Origin: JAGNNV01 sp031412915
Lineage (GTDB): Bacteria > Acidobacteriota > Vicinamibacteria > Fen-336 > JAGNNV01
Assembly: GCA_031412915.1 (NCBI GenBank)
Contig: JANODX010000093.1
Location: 40,347 to 104,346 of the forward strand
Length of the DNA stretch: 64,000 nucleotides
Direction of reading: 5' to 3'
Below, one piece after another: positions 16,828 through 25,354 of the stretch (position 1 is the first letter of the stretch; each line of letters begins with the position of its first letter). Both the position numbers and the translations under genes were made by a program. Below the pieces are notes generated by a model. The model did not search any database, was not told the origin of the DNA, and worked only from the letters and a program-made list of their open reading frames with translations.

Positions 16828-17390
16828 GCGTACAACCCCTTCTCCTCGATGTACAGCCTCACCGGGTCGGGAGCGAGATAGCGGATGGACCGACCGTCTT
16901 TTATGGCGGCCCGGATCGCGGTTGATGAAATGGAGAGTCCATCGAAGGAGAGCATGGTGACCGGGAGATTGGTGTGGTTCCCCCCGGGCCGGCCCAGGAT
17001 CGCGATCTCCGCCCGTCTTCGCACCTCTTCGATGTCTCGCCATTTTTCGAGATCCCTGGCGGCATCCGAGCCGAGGATCAACGTGAAGTGAGTCTCGGGC
17101 GACCGACGGGCCAGTGTTCGCAGCGTGTCCACGGTATAGCTTGGAGCAACCCGCCGCAGTTCGCAATCCTCGACGGCGAAGGATGGGTTGTCACGGGTGG
17201 CCAGGTTCAGCATGGCGAGCCGATCCTCCGGGGGGGCCCAACACGGACCCTTGAAGGGCGATTGCTGGGCCAGCACGAAGAGAACCCGCTGAAGGGCGAG
17301 CGTCTCGAAGGCCCACTGAGCGGCGCGAAGGTGACCATAGTGAACAGGATCGAACGAACCACCCAGAAGGCCCACCCGCATGGCGTTCAC
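16824..17390 (-). CDS. nadD: nicotinate-nucleotide adenylyltransferase
   Basis: NadD transfers AMP from ATP to nicotinate mononucleotide, a step in NAD synthesis. The 188-residue protein has the nucleotidyltransferase signature GGSFDPVHYGHLRAA near the N-terminus, QQSPFKGP, LILGSDAARDLEKW and the C-terminal ISSTAIRAAIKDGRSIRYL motif typical for the family. The start GTG at 17390 overlaps the obgE stop (GTGA); an ATG three codons later is an alternative. It is coupled to rsfS downstream by another four-base overlap. Confidence 0.95.
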   Translation of the reverse strand: MNAMRVGLLGGSFDPVHYGHLRAAQWAFETLALQRVLFVLAQQSPFKGPCWAPPEDRLAMLNLATRDNPSFAVEDCELRRVAPSYTVDTLRTLARRSPETHFTLILGSDAARDLEKWRDIEEVRRRAEIAILGRPGGNHTNLPVTMLSFDGLSISSTAIRAAIKDGRSIRYLAPDPVRLYIEEKGLYA

Positions 17391-18397
17391 GCTTCTTCCC
17401 GAGAGGCCTGGAGCATCGAGGCGAGATGACGGGTGAGTTCCTTGAGGCCCCGGCCGGTAGCCGCCGACACTTCAAACACCTCCAAACCCTCTCGTGCCGC
17501 GATCGCTCGAATGGAGGGCAGGGGATCGTCGTCCTTGGCCACCAGGTCGCGCTTGCTGGCGACGAGTACCCGGGGTCTGTCGGAAAGCGCCGAGGAAAAA
17601 GCGTCGAGTTCGCGACAGACGGTCTCGTAGTCCTGGCTCGGGTCTCGGCCCGACAGACCGGAGGAGTCGATGACGTGCGCGAGCACGCGGGTTCGTTCGA
17701 TGTGCCTCAGGAAGTCGAGTCCCAGCCCGGAGCCGGTCGAAGCGCCCTCGATGATCCCTGGGACATCGGCCACGACGAAATCGTAGTCGTCCCAGGAGGC
17801 CATGCCCAGCACCGGGGTCAGGGTGGTGAAGGGATAGTCAGCGATCTTCGGTTTTGCCGCCGAGATTTTCGAGAGCAGTGTCGACTTGCCAGCGTTTGGC
17901 AAACCGACCAGGCCAATGTCGGCCAGGAGCTTGAGATCAAGCCAAAGCCAGCGCTCTTCCCCGGCCTCCCCGGGATCGGCGTTTCTCGGGGCGCGGTTTG
18001 TGTTCGAGAGATAGCTCTTGTTGCCGCGTCCCCCCCGGCCTCCCTTGGCGATCACCAACTCTTCGCCGTGGCGAACGACCTCGCCCATCACGATGTCCGT
18101 TCCTTCTTCTCTGACGATGGTTCCCAAGGGAACGTCGATGCGGGTGTCCGGGGCATCGCGCCCCGTGCGATTGCCGGGGCCTCCGTGCCCGCCGCGCTTG
18201 GCCCTGAATTCGGTGTGAAACCGAAGCGGGAGGAGCGTGTTCTGATTCACTTGACCAACCAGAATCACATCGCCGCCCGACCCGCCCGTGCCCCCGTCCG
18301 GGCCGCCCATGGGGACGAAGGTCTCACGCCTGAAGCTCGCGCAACCGCGTCCGCCATCACCGCCCTTGACGAAAATCTTGACGCGGTCGACAAACAC
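17387..18397 (-). CDS. obgE: GTPase Obg (CgtA)
   Basis: Obg is an essential GTPase in late assembly of the large ribosomal subunit and in stress control. The 336-residue protein starts MFVDRVKIFVKGGDGGRGC, the glycine-rich OBG fold, continues with repeated GGRGG-type turns, then the G domain: GLPNAGKSTLL, DYPFTTLTP, VADVPGIIEGA and a G4 region with ASKRDL, followed by SAATGRG. It lacks the extra C-terminal domain seen in some Obg proteins. It lies in the classical rplU-rpmA-obgE order, here followed by nadD and rsfS. Confidence 0.97.
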   Translation of the reverse strand: MFVDRVKIFVKGGDGGRGCASFRRETFVPMGGPDGGTGGSGGDVILVGQVNQNTLLPLRFHTEFRAKRGGHGGPGNRTGRDAPDTRIDVPLGTIVREEGTDIVMGEVVRHGEELVIAKGGRGGRGNKSYLSNTNRAPRNADPGEAGEERWLWLDLKLLADIGLVGLPNAGKSTLLSKISAAKPKIADYPFTTLTPVLGMASWDDYDFVVADVPGIIEGASTGSGLGLDFLRHIERTRVLAHVIDSSGLSGRDPSQDYETVCRELDAFSSALSDRPRVLVASKRDLVAKDDDPLPSIRAIAAREGLEVFEVSAATGRGLKELTRHLASMLQASREEA

Positions 18398-18465
18398 TTA
18401 TCGAAGCCTAGATCCCAGGGGACCGACAAGCCCCGATGAGGGTCGAGCAGCGCTTGGGAAAGCGC

Positions 18466-18726
18466 TCAGGCCTCGCTCGGAACGATACTGATGAATTTGC
18501 CGCGTCCGCCGTGATCCTCGAAAAGGACATGACCGCTCACCTTGGCGAACACGCTGTGGTCCTTGGCGAGGCCGGCGTTCTTTCCGGGCTTGAAGCCGGT
18601 GCCCTTCTGACGGACGATGATGCTTCCGCCCGAAACGAGCTCGCCTCCGAAGGCCTTGACGCCGAGGCGCTGTGAGTTGGAGTCGCGGCCGTTCCGACTG
18701 GATCCGCCGCCTTTATTGGTTGCCAT
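18466..18726 (-). CDS. rpmA: 50S ribosomal protein L27
   Basis: An 86-residue L27, whose flexible N-terminus reaches the peptidyl-transferase centre. It begins MATNKGGGSSRNGRDSNSQR and contains LGVKAFGGELVSGGSIIVRQ, as expected, and ends FEDHGGRGKFISIVPSEA. There is no extra N-terminal peptide of the kind cleaved in Firmicutes. The chosen ATG at 18726 matches the family start; in-frame codons upstream run back into the rplU gene end. It follows rplU by 16 bases. Confidence 0.97.
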   Translation of the reverse strand: MATNKGGGSSRNGRDSNSQRLGVKAFGGELVSGGSIIVRQKGTGFKPGKNAGLAKDHSVFAKVSGHVLFEDHGGRGKFISIVPSEA

Positions 18727-18742
18727 GGTCTGGGGAAACTCC

Positions 18743-19054
18743 TTAGGCCTGGACGCCGTCAACCCGGACGGTGGTGAGGTACTGACGGTGGCCCCGGGTC
18801 TTCTTGTAGTGCTTGCGGTGCTTGAACTTGAACACCCGGACCTTGGTGTCCCGAATCTGCGCGGTCACCGTCGCGCTGACCGAGGCTCCGGAAACCGGAT
18901 TTCCGGCCGAGACGCCCGTATCCGTGCTGACCAACAGGATGTCCGAGAAGGTGATCTTGTCGCCCACGTTGCTGGGGAGCCTATCCACCTGGAGCTGAGC
19001 CCCAGGTTCGGCACGGTACTGTTTTCCGCCGGAGCGGATAATTGCGTAAACCAA
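18743..19054 (-). CDS. rplU: 50S ribosomal protein L21
   Basis: A 103-residue L21, a 23S rRNA-binding protein of the large subunit. MVYAIIRSGGKQYRAEPGAQ at the start and KFKHRKHYKKTRGHRQYLT near the end are diagnostic. The start codon is TTG at 19052-19054 with GGAGG five bases upstream, which is convincing. It is the first gene of the ribosome-related leftward run and is preceded by a short region with a possible promoter. Confidence 0.97.
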   Translation of the reverse strand: MVYAIIRSGGKQYRAEPGAQLQVDRLPSNVGDKITFSDILLVSTDTGVSAGNPVSGASVSATVTAQIRDTKVRVFKFKHRKHYKKTRGHRQYLTTVRVDGVQA

Positions 19055-19089
19055 GGCGGCCTCCGTCTAGACGTGAAATCGAGCCGTTG

Positions 19090-19095
19090 ATTGTA
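19090..19095 (-). promoter_or_regulatory. possible -10 box of the rplU operon
   Basis: TACAAT on the minus strand, five of six matches to TATAAT, lies 36 bases upstream of the rplU start. It has no good -35 hexamer at 16-18 bases. Position and the lack of another candidate between rplU and the previous gene make it plausible, not proven. Confidence 0.35.
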
Positions 19096-19151
19096 CCCCA
19101 AATGGGCGTTCAGGCGACGGGGATCAATCCGACGGAGGTTCCCGTCCGGCT

Positions 19152-22094
19152 CTAGAAGTCGTACCCGATCCAGAATTGGAAGCGAGAAGATGTGCCCCGG
19201 ACCTTCAGGTCGGTCAACCAGCTCCAGTCGAAGTGCATGGGCATACCGAGGAGGAGAGCCTGAAGGCCGACCCCGAAGGAGGCACGCCCGTCCACCAACC
19301 GGAGACCCTCGACGGGCTGCCCGAAGAGCGGATCGTTCACGTACGAGACTCCCGGGTCGTTGGTCCAGAAGTCGAAGGGCTCCCCGGGATAGTGAGCGCC
19401 GCCGATGTTCCCGAACACGGTGCCACGCACCGGTCCGAGCAGGCCAATGGGTGTGGCCATCAAATTGATAAGCGGAATGCGCAACTCCGCGGCGGCGAAG
19501 AAGCCCTCGGATCCCACAAAGGAGCGATAGTCATAACCCCGCATTTCCATGTTTCCGCCAAAGGCGAAGAGCTGAGGCTGCTCTCCCTTCGATGAATACG
19601 CGCGCACGCGGGTGGCCAGAAGCATGGAGGTTCCCCCGACCCGCAGGTACTTTCGGGCGTCGAAGTCGATCGTCCTTCGAGAGAGGAACGAACTGATCCC
19701 GGGGGAATACTCGAATCTGAGATTGACGGTGGAACCCGCGAGAGGCCCGAACTCACGGAAACGCGTGGTCTCTCGAGTGTAGCCAACGCTGAGGGGCAGC
19801 GTGCTGCCGTCGTAGATCGGCAGCTGCCCTCCATACGCCGCGGCTTGCTGCGCGATCTGCTGCTGAACTTGAGGATCCTGATACTGCGTCTTGACCCTCG
19901 TGTAGCCAGCCGAGAACTGCACGCGGTTGAACTTGTTGAGGGGATAGACCGCGAAGCCGGCGGCCCCCGTGTATCGCTCGGTGGCGAGGGCGCCCTCCCG
20001 CGTATAACTGGATGAGAACTGAGAAGGGAAGTAGTAGACGGTGAAGTCGGAGGCGAGGATGCCCCAATTCCACCGGCCCGCGAGGTTCCCGTACTGGCCC
20101 GAGTAGTTCCGGTAGTCCCGAACCGATGCCACGGTGAACAGGAGGCTCTGATCGCCCAGGACGTCCGTGAGCGCCACCTGAGATCCGCCGAAGAAGTCGC
20201 CGTTCGAAGTGACTCCGACGTTCAGGGGGGGGCGGCCCTCGAGAGACAGGCCTTCGAAGAGCCTCTTCCGGCGCTTGTTCTCCGCCACCACCTGGTGCGC
20301 GACGTCGGGCTGAAAATCGACAACCTCGGCCTGGGCGGACGAGACCTGCTCCACCTCTCTCGCCAGTTCTGCGGGATCGACGGTGTAGAGCTGGTACTCG
20401 CCTTTGAAGTAGCTGATGAAGCCAACCCGATCACCCAGGACCGTTCTCAAGGGCGCGGGCGCCATGTTTCCTCCCATGGTGTTGGTGAACTGCCTGATCA
20501 CGCCCGTCTTGATGTCGATGCCCCGGAGGTTGTAGATCCCGTCATCCTCGTTCGAGGAGTACAAGACCTCGGAACCGTCGCTCGAGAAGTAGGGGGACAT
20601 ATCCGCGAAAGGTCCGTAGGTCAGATCGATCCGGCGGGCGGGATTGCCGAGCGGGAACATGACGACCTTGTAGTTGCCGCTGACCCGTCGGTTGTAAACG
20701 ACCAGGGTGCCATCCGGAGAGATGCGCGGATTGGCGTCGAAGAACGCGTCCTGGGTGAGGTTCTTGAACTCGCCCGTCTCCAGACTCATGAGATAGATGT
20801 CGGCGATGCCCTCCTTGGTGGCGGCGAAGAGAACTTGCTTTCCGTTGGGAAGGATGCACGGAGACTCCACCTCGTCAAGGTCGATCGCGATCTTCTTCAC
20901 CACGTCGCCGGAAAGGGGAGACACCAGGAAGAGGCTTCGTTTCTTGCCGGTTCGCCCGACAAAAGCCACGACGTCACCCTTGGGGGAGAAGTCGATGGTC
21001 CGTCCGGTGATGAAATTGTCTCCAGGGAACGTCACGCCCTCGTATCGCCCACTGTAGCCCTTGGTGAGGTTCTTCACGACCGACCCGTCCTTCGTCGACA
21101 ACATGACGATGTCCGCTTCGCCGTCGTTTCGGTTCCCCGTGATGGCGGCGACCACCTCGCCGGACGGGGAGGGAGCGAAGGCATACACCTGGGAAAAGGA
21201 TGTCTTCTCAGGGTCCGGGGAGATCTCCATGCCGTAGTCGGTGGGTCGCTCACGATCCCGAAACGGCTTGAAGCGTTCCTTGATCCACTTTTCGAAGGCG
21301 TCGTCGAATTCCTTCGGTGTCATCCGGAACGCCTGCTGATAGATGCTGTCGTCCGAGGAGGCGACGATGCTCTTTCTCAGCGTGTAGAGAAATTGGCGGA
21401 TCCCCTCCTTGCCGAAGCGAGCGGCCATGAAGTCAAAGGTCGCGTGGCCGAGGTTGTAGTCGGACCTCCCCCCTGCCACTTCCATCTTCGACATGCGCGG
21501 AATCTGATCATTGAGAGCCGCGTCGCGGACCGTCATGAGGTCGTGGGGGTCCCATTCGCCCCGGAGGTAGTCGGCCAGGCCCTCGTCCACCCAGAGCGGT
21601 ATTCCGCGCGAGACCAGGCCCCGCGGAATGAGGTCGAACTCGAAGACGTGCGCCAGTTCGTGCGTGATGAGACCTTGAAGACGGTCCGGCGCGCCGTCCA
21701 CCGGAATGACCATCCGATTGCGGATCGGCTCGGTGAACGCCTGAACCTGTTCCGGGATGAAATCGGGATAGAGGTTCGTCTGTTCGAACTCCGAATGGGT
21801 CTTGTAGAAAACGACGGGGATGGATGACTGAATCTCGTGCTTCAGCTCCGACGAGATGTGCTGGTAGCCGCTTTCCAGGTATGAAACCAGCCGTCCGAGA
21901 TGCTGCTCGAACTCCGGGTAGTAGTAGACCTCGAAGTGGGGACTCTTGTAGACGCGCCAGGCGAACCTGTCGTAATTCACCTTGTTCTTGCCGAAGTACG
22001 GAATGTACTGGGCGAAGGCGGCGGGTGCGGCGAGGAGCGCCAGCACAAAGAGCGAAAGAAGACGCCGCGAAGGTCTCATAAGGGGCAGGGTCAT
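19152..22094 (-). CDS. surface protein: gluzincin-type peptidase, beta-propeller and outer-membrane barrel
   Basis: A 980-residue exported protein. Residues 1-29 form a signal peptide. A peptidase-MA-like domain follows, with HELAH (145-149) and a third zinc ligand in WVDEGLADY (Glu171), so a zinc metallopeptidase is likely. From about 290 to 600 there are repeated WD40-like/TolB-type propeller blades (IDFSPKGDVVAFVG, RISPDGTLVVYNRR, YFSSDGSEVLYSS). The C-terminal third has alternating aromatic beta strands and ends with Phe in FQFWIGYDF, as expected for a beta-barrel inserted by Bam. I start at ATG 22094, six bases after GAGG; a TTG at 22106 is possible. It is the last gene of an operon with a lipoprotein and a TPR protein. 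Confidence 0.88.
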   Translation of the reverse strand: MTLPLMRPSRRLLSLFVLALLAAPAAFAQYIPYFGKNKVNYDRFAWRVYKSPHFEVYYYPEFEQHLGRLVSYLESGYQHISSELKHEIQSSIPVVFYKTHSEFEQTNLYPDFIPEQVQAFTEPIRNRMVIPVDGAPDRLQGLITHELAHVFEFDLIPRGLVSRGIPLWVDEGLADYLRGEWDPHDLMTVRDAALNDQIPRMSKMEVAGGRSDYNLGHATFDFMAARFGKEGIRQFLYTLRKSIVASSDDSIYQQAFRMTPKEFDDAFEKWIKERFKPFRDRERPTDYGMEISPDPEKTSFSQVYAFAPSPSGEVVAAITGNRNDGEADIVMLSTKDGSVVKNLTKGYSGRYEGVTFPGDNFITGRTIDFSPKGDVVAFVGRTGKKRSLFLVSPLSGDVVKKIAIDLDEVESPCILPNGKQVLFAATKEGIADIYLMSLETGEFKNLTQDAFFDANPRISPDGTLVVYNRRVSGNYKVVMFPLGNPARRIDLTYGPFADMSPYFSSDGSEVLYSSNEDDGIYNLRGIDIKTGVIRQFTNTMGGNMAPAPLRTVLGDRVGFISYFKGEYQLYTVDPAELAREVEQVSSAQAEVVDFQPDVAHQVVAENKRRKRLFEGLSLEGRPPLNVGVTSNGDFFGGSQVALTDVLGDQSLLFTVASVRDYRNYSGQYGNLAGRWNWGILASDFTVYYFPSQFSSSYTREGALATERYTGAAGFAVYPLNKFNRVQFSAGYTRVKTQYQDPQVQQQIAQQAAAYGGQLPIYDGSTLPLSVGYTRETTRFREFGPLAGSTVNLRFEYSPGISSFLSRRTIDFDARKYLRVGGTSMLLATRVRAYSSKGEQPQLFAFGGNMEMRGYDYRSFVGSEGFFAAAELRIPLINLMATPIGLLGPVRGTVFGNIGGAHYPGEPFDFWTNDPGVSYVNDPLFGQPVEGLRLVDGRASFGVGLQALLLGMPMHFDWSWLTDLKVRGTSSRFQFWIGYDF

Positions 22095-22112
22095 CATCAT
22101 CCTCAAACGTGG

Positions 22113-22865
22113 CTAGGGCAGGAGGACGCGTGTCCCCCGGATCTTCTGAGGCGAGATCACACCCAGAAAGTTCGGCAGGAGCCGGTCCATGAGTTCGAAA
22201 TAGGAAGACAGGGGGGAGACCTTTTGTTCCTCGCCGTACACCACTTCTTCCGAAAAGCGTTCCTTGTGCAGCAACCGTCCGGTGGCGCCATCGATGAAGG
22301 AGAAGTCGGCGGACAGGTTGAAGGCCTTCCGTTCGGCGTAGCGATTGCCCCGCACCTCCCGCGGGCGCCCGCGGTTGTCCCGGACCAGAGCGGACTCCTG
22401 CTGAAAGCCCGATCGATTCTGCTCCTCGAAAGTCATTTTGCCAGTCACGATCAGCGGATTCTGGTACTCCTCTCCGAGCTTCCGCCAGAAGGCCCCATCC
22501 TGGAGGATCCGCTCGCCCTCGGCCCGATAACGGTCGCGGTCTTCGCGGGTGACCCGCACGTCCTCCGCCGGCTTGAATGCTTTCGCGAGGGCCTGATTCA
22601 AGGGCGGTCGATCCGGCTCGATGACCTGAAGCTTCGACGCCGATCGGAGTTGGTTCTGAAGCAGGCGCGCAGTTTCGGGGGCCAGGTCGATGCCCTCATC
22701 CACGAGGTCGGTCACAAAGCCGGCGACCAACACTCTGCGGAACTTCGAGACATCGAGTTTCGACTTCAGCGGAGTCTCGATTGGGACCTCCAGAGCACTG
22801 GCGCACCCGGACGCGAGAAGCGCCGAACCCAGGGCGAGAACCATGAAGCGGATGGGTATTCTCAT
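22113..22865 (-). CDS. lipoprotein of unknown function
   Basis: A 250-residue protein with a clear lipobox LASGC (Cys21), so lipid-anchored. After the anchor, VSKFRRVLVAGFVTDLVDEG and LLQNQLRSASKLQVIEPDRP recall periplasmic proteins of the CsgG/LptE-like or DUF799-type kind that start with a predicted beta-alpha unit, but no family can be named with confidence. A later FIDGATGRLLHKERFSEEV segment resembles the part of such lipoproteins describing a conserved beta hairpin. Its ATG overlaps the stop of the TPR gene (ATGA) and it ends 18 bases before the surface metallopeptidase gene, so all three are likely co-expressed and may work together at the outer membrane. Confidence 0.82.
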   Translation of the reverse strand: MRIPIRFMVLALGSALLASGCASALEVPIETPLKSKLDVSKFRRVLVAGFVTDLVDEGIDLAPETARLLQNQLRSASKLQVIEPDRPPLNQALAKAFKPAEDVRVTREDRDRYRAEGERILQDGAFWRKLGEEYQNPLIVTGKMTFEEQNRSGFQQESALVRDNRGRPREVRGNRYAERKAFNLSADFSFIDGATGRLLHKERFSEEVVYGEEQKVSPLSSYFELMDRLLPNFLGVISPQKIRGTRVLLP

Positions 22866-23302
22866 TGGAGGGTCTCCATGTCTTCGCCGATGGGAACCAC
22901 TGGGTCGGGCGTGGGGGTTTCTTTGGGCTTTTGAGGGGCGTCTTTCTTCAGCTTCTTGTTCCGTTTTTCGTCGGCTTCGCGAAACAGGTCGTAGTTCTGC
23001 TGGATCGAGATGTTCTTGGGCTCCAGTTGCAGCGCCCTCTCGTATGCCGTCCGGGCCTTGTCAAAGTCACCCTGCTGCTCCAGCGTGACTCCGAGGTTGT
23101 TGAAGGCGGACGCCGAGTCGGGGTTCATGCCTGCAGCCTGCTCGAATCGGAACCTCGCCTCCCGCCACAATCCCCGACGGGCGACATCGATGCCAAAAGC
23201 AATCTCCTTCTTGGCTTCTTTTTCCTGTTCGGCGGGCAGAGTCACCGCGGCAGAAGCGAGAAGGCCGGCGACCATGGGAGTAATAAGGCGGAATCGCGTC
23301 AT
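22862..23302 (-). CDS. exported TPR-repeat protein
   Basis: A 146-residue protein with an N-terminal signal segment (about residues 1-24) and two to three tetratricopeptide units: GLWREARFRFEQAAGMNPDS, then SAFNNLGVTLEQQGDFDKAR and TAYERALQLEPKN. The C-terminus is Lys/Pro-rich and acidic at the end. The ATG at 23302 has AAAGGAG eight bases upstream; an in-frame start 13 codons earlier lacks one. It is first in the operon with the lipoprotein and the surface metallopeptidase, and may hold or deliver these in the periplasm. The partner is unknown. Confidence 0.85.
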   Translation of the reverse strand: MTRFRLITPMVAGLLASAAVTLPAEQEKEAKKEIAFGIDVARRGLWREARFRFEQAAGMNPDSASAFNNLGVTLEQQGDFDKARTAYERALQLEPKNISIQQNYDLFREADEKRNKKLKKDAPQKPKETPTPDPVVPIGEDMETLQ

Positions 23303-23489
23303 CGAAGGCGCTCCTTTGAGAAGCAATAAGAGATCCGTCATATTAGGTCACGCCCGCGCGATCAGAGCAAAAGACGGGCCAGATCGACGCCAAGGCTTCG
23401 GTAGGTTCTCGGGCTCAATGTGTCCCGCCATGGGGACACCGGCGAACGCAGAGAGGACGCCCGAGAGAGGATCCCCGCGAACTCTGGTC

Positions 23490-24278
23490 CTAGAAGATCC
23501 GGAAACTCACGGGTGCCTGAGCAATGGTCGCGACCGCACGCCCTCCCTTGATCGCGGGAGAAAAAACCCACTGCCGAACGCACTGGATGGCCGCGGCGTC
23601 GAGTTGGGGAATCGAACGCAACACGCGGGCCCGGCCCACCCGACCATCGACGCCGATCAAGATCTCCAGCACGACGGTTCCTTCGACCTTCTTGATGAAG
23701 GCCTCTTGCGAGTAAACGGGCTGGGTCTTCTTCAAGAGCCGCGGAGGTTGATCGTAGTCCATCACCGGGCCGTCGCCGGTTCCACCGATGACCCCGCCGA
23801 GCGTTCCGCCGAGCGTCCCCCCGACGGTGCCCCCTTCAACCCCGGCCTCCATCCCGTCTACGGATCCCGCCTCCGAGCCGGTCTCCACACCGAACTGCTT
23901 CAGAGGATCGATGCCTTTCTCGGGCTCCACCGGCTTGGGATCGTCCGGCACTTTAGGTTCGACCAGGACATCCGGGTCCGGCGGTTTGGCGCCCGTCTTT
24001 TCCGGAGCCTTGTCGGCTGGTTTCGTGGAGGCGCCCCTCGGTAGGGGCGGCGGCGGTGGGGGGGGAGGGTTGTAGATGAGGGCCCGGATGTAGTCGACCG
24101 CCGGCGGGCTCTCGTCAGGGTAGAGGAGCGGAGACAGAACGAGAACCACGATCAACCCGAGGTGAAGACCCATGGAGAGCCAGAACGACCGCCCCCGACG
24201 CGTCGGCTCCCGTGCCCCTCCCATGTAGTCGGAGAAGAGTTCGTCAGAGGCCGTAGGAGGCGGTTCGTAATCGGTCAT
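23490..24278 (-). CDS. tonB: TonB energy transducer (second of two)
   Basis: A 262-residue TonB-type protein with a cytoplasmic N-terminus of about 30 residues, a transmembrane anchor at about 32-53, a Pro-rich stretch, a Lys/Pro spacer, a Gly-rich segment with repeated GGTLGG units, and the C-terminal TonB domain with KKVEGTVVLEILIGVDGRV and RQWVFSPAIKGGRAV. It differs from the TonB at 10026-10736 in spacer and tail sequence. It lies 128 bases after secF on the same strand and has no exbB/exbD beside it, so it may share the motor encoded at 8.2-9.9 kb. The substrate receptor is not in the window. Confidence 0.9.
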   Translation of the reverse strand: MTDYEPPPTASDELFSDYMGGAREPTRRGRSFWLSMGLHLGLIVVLVLSPLLYPDESPPAVDYIRALIYNPPPPPPPPLPRGASTKPADKAPEKTGAKPPDPDVLVEPKVPDDPKPVEPEKGIDPLKQFGVETGSEAGSVDGMEAGVEGGTVGGTLGGTLGGVIGGTGDGPVMDYDQPPRLLKKTQPVYSQEAFIKKVEGTVVLEILIGVDGRVGRARVLRSIPQLDAAAIQCVRQWVFSPAIKGGRAVATIAQAPVSFRIF

Positions 24279-24406
24279 GGGCAGGCTCTTCAGAGGGACA
24301 AAAGCAAGAAAACTGCCACTCCTCTTGGAAGACCGCGGAGTCTACCCTCGGGGCCTCGATCACCCGGACCCGAAGAGGCGTCGTAGACCCGGAGCGGCTG
24401 CCGGGG

Positions 24407-25333
24407 CTACGAGGACGGGACTCGAGCGCTTTGACGGTTCTGCCACCACACGACGATCGGGCTTGCAATATAAACCGTGGAATACGTTCCCACCAGAATC
24501 CCCACCACCATGGTGAAGCCAAAGCCTCGCAACACTTCACCCCCGAAAAGAAACAGGCCCAGAACGGCCAGGAAAGTCGTGCCATTCGAGATCAAGGTTC
24601 GGGTGAGCGTCTGATTCAGCGAGTCGTTCAGGATCTTCGCGAGCGAATCCTTCTTCTTCATTTTCAGGTTCTCCCTCGCTCGATCGAAGATGACAATGGT
24701 GTCATTCACCGAGTAGCCCACTAGGGTCAGCAGGGCGGCGATGATGTTCAGCGTGATTTCGTAGTTGAAGACGGCCAGAAAGGCCACGGTCACGAGGACG
24801 TCGTGAAACACCGCGATGGTGGCGGCGGCTCCCCAGATGGCGCCCCCGAAACGCCAGGTGATGTAGAGAAGTTGAAACACCAGGCCCCAGACCGTGAGTT
24901 GTATCGCTTTCTGACGAAGATCGGCGCCCACCGTGGGGCCCACGATCTCGGAAGACGACTCGATGATCCTGTTCTCCGGGTACTGCGCCTCGATCGACGC
25001 TCTTGCCGCGTTGGCGGCTTGATCCAGGTTGCCTTCGTCGGCCGCGGCGATTCTGACCAGAACCTGGTTCTTGCTGGGATCGTCGTAAGCCTGAATAGTG
25101 GCGTCCGGAACGGCTTTTCGGATCCGATCGGTTTCGGGGTTCTTTTCGAACCGGATGATCAACTGGGTCCCGCCGGAAAACTCGACCCCATAGCCCTTGG
25201 GGGCCGGGCCGATGTAGATACCCTTGGCCAGCATGAAGGCCATGCCGCCAAGGATGACGGCGAGACTCAAAGCAACGAAATACTTCGTCTTGCCGAGAAA
25301 GTCAAAATTAGGGTTCTTGAGGATTTCGAGCAT
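24407..25333 (-). CDS. secF: protein translocase subunit SecF
   Basis: SecF, with SecD, uses the proton gradient to help pull preproteins through SecYEG. The 308-residue protein has the family's first helix (residues about 17-37), the GYGVEFSGGTQLIIRF segment, a periplasmic domain and five C-terminal helices with EIVGPTVGADLRQKAIQ, ITLNIIAALLTLVGYSVNDT and VIFDRARENLK. The start lies 21 bases after the secD stop. The gene order tgt-yajC-secD-secF is the standard one. Confidence 0.97.
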   Translation of the reverse strand: MLEILKNPNFDFLGKTKYFVALSLAVILGGMAFMLAKGIYIGPAPKGYGVEFSGGTQLIIRFEKNPETDRIRKAVPDATIQAYDDPSKNQVLVRIAAADEGNLDQAANAARASIEAQYPENRIIESSSEIVGPTVGADLRQKAIQLTVWGLVFQLLYITWRFGGAIWGAAATIAVFHDVLVTVAFLAVFNYEITLNIIAALLTLVGYSVNDTIVIFDRARENLKMKKKDSLAKILNDSLNQTLTRTLISNGTTFLAVLGLFLFGGEVLRGFGFTMVVGILVGTYSTVYIASPIVVWWQNRQSARVPSS

Positions 25334-25354
25334 TTTCTTCTGGTAGCGATTCCG

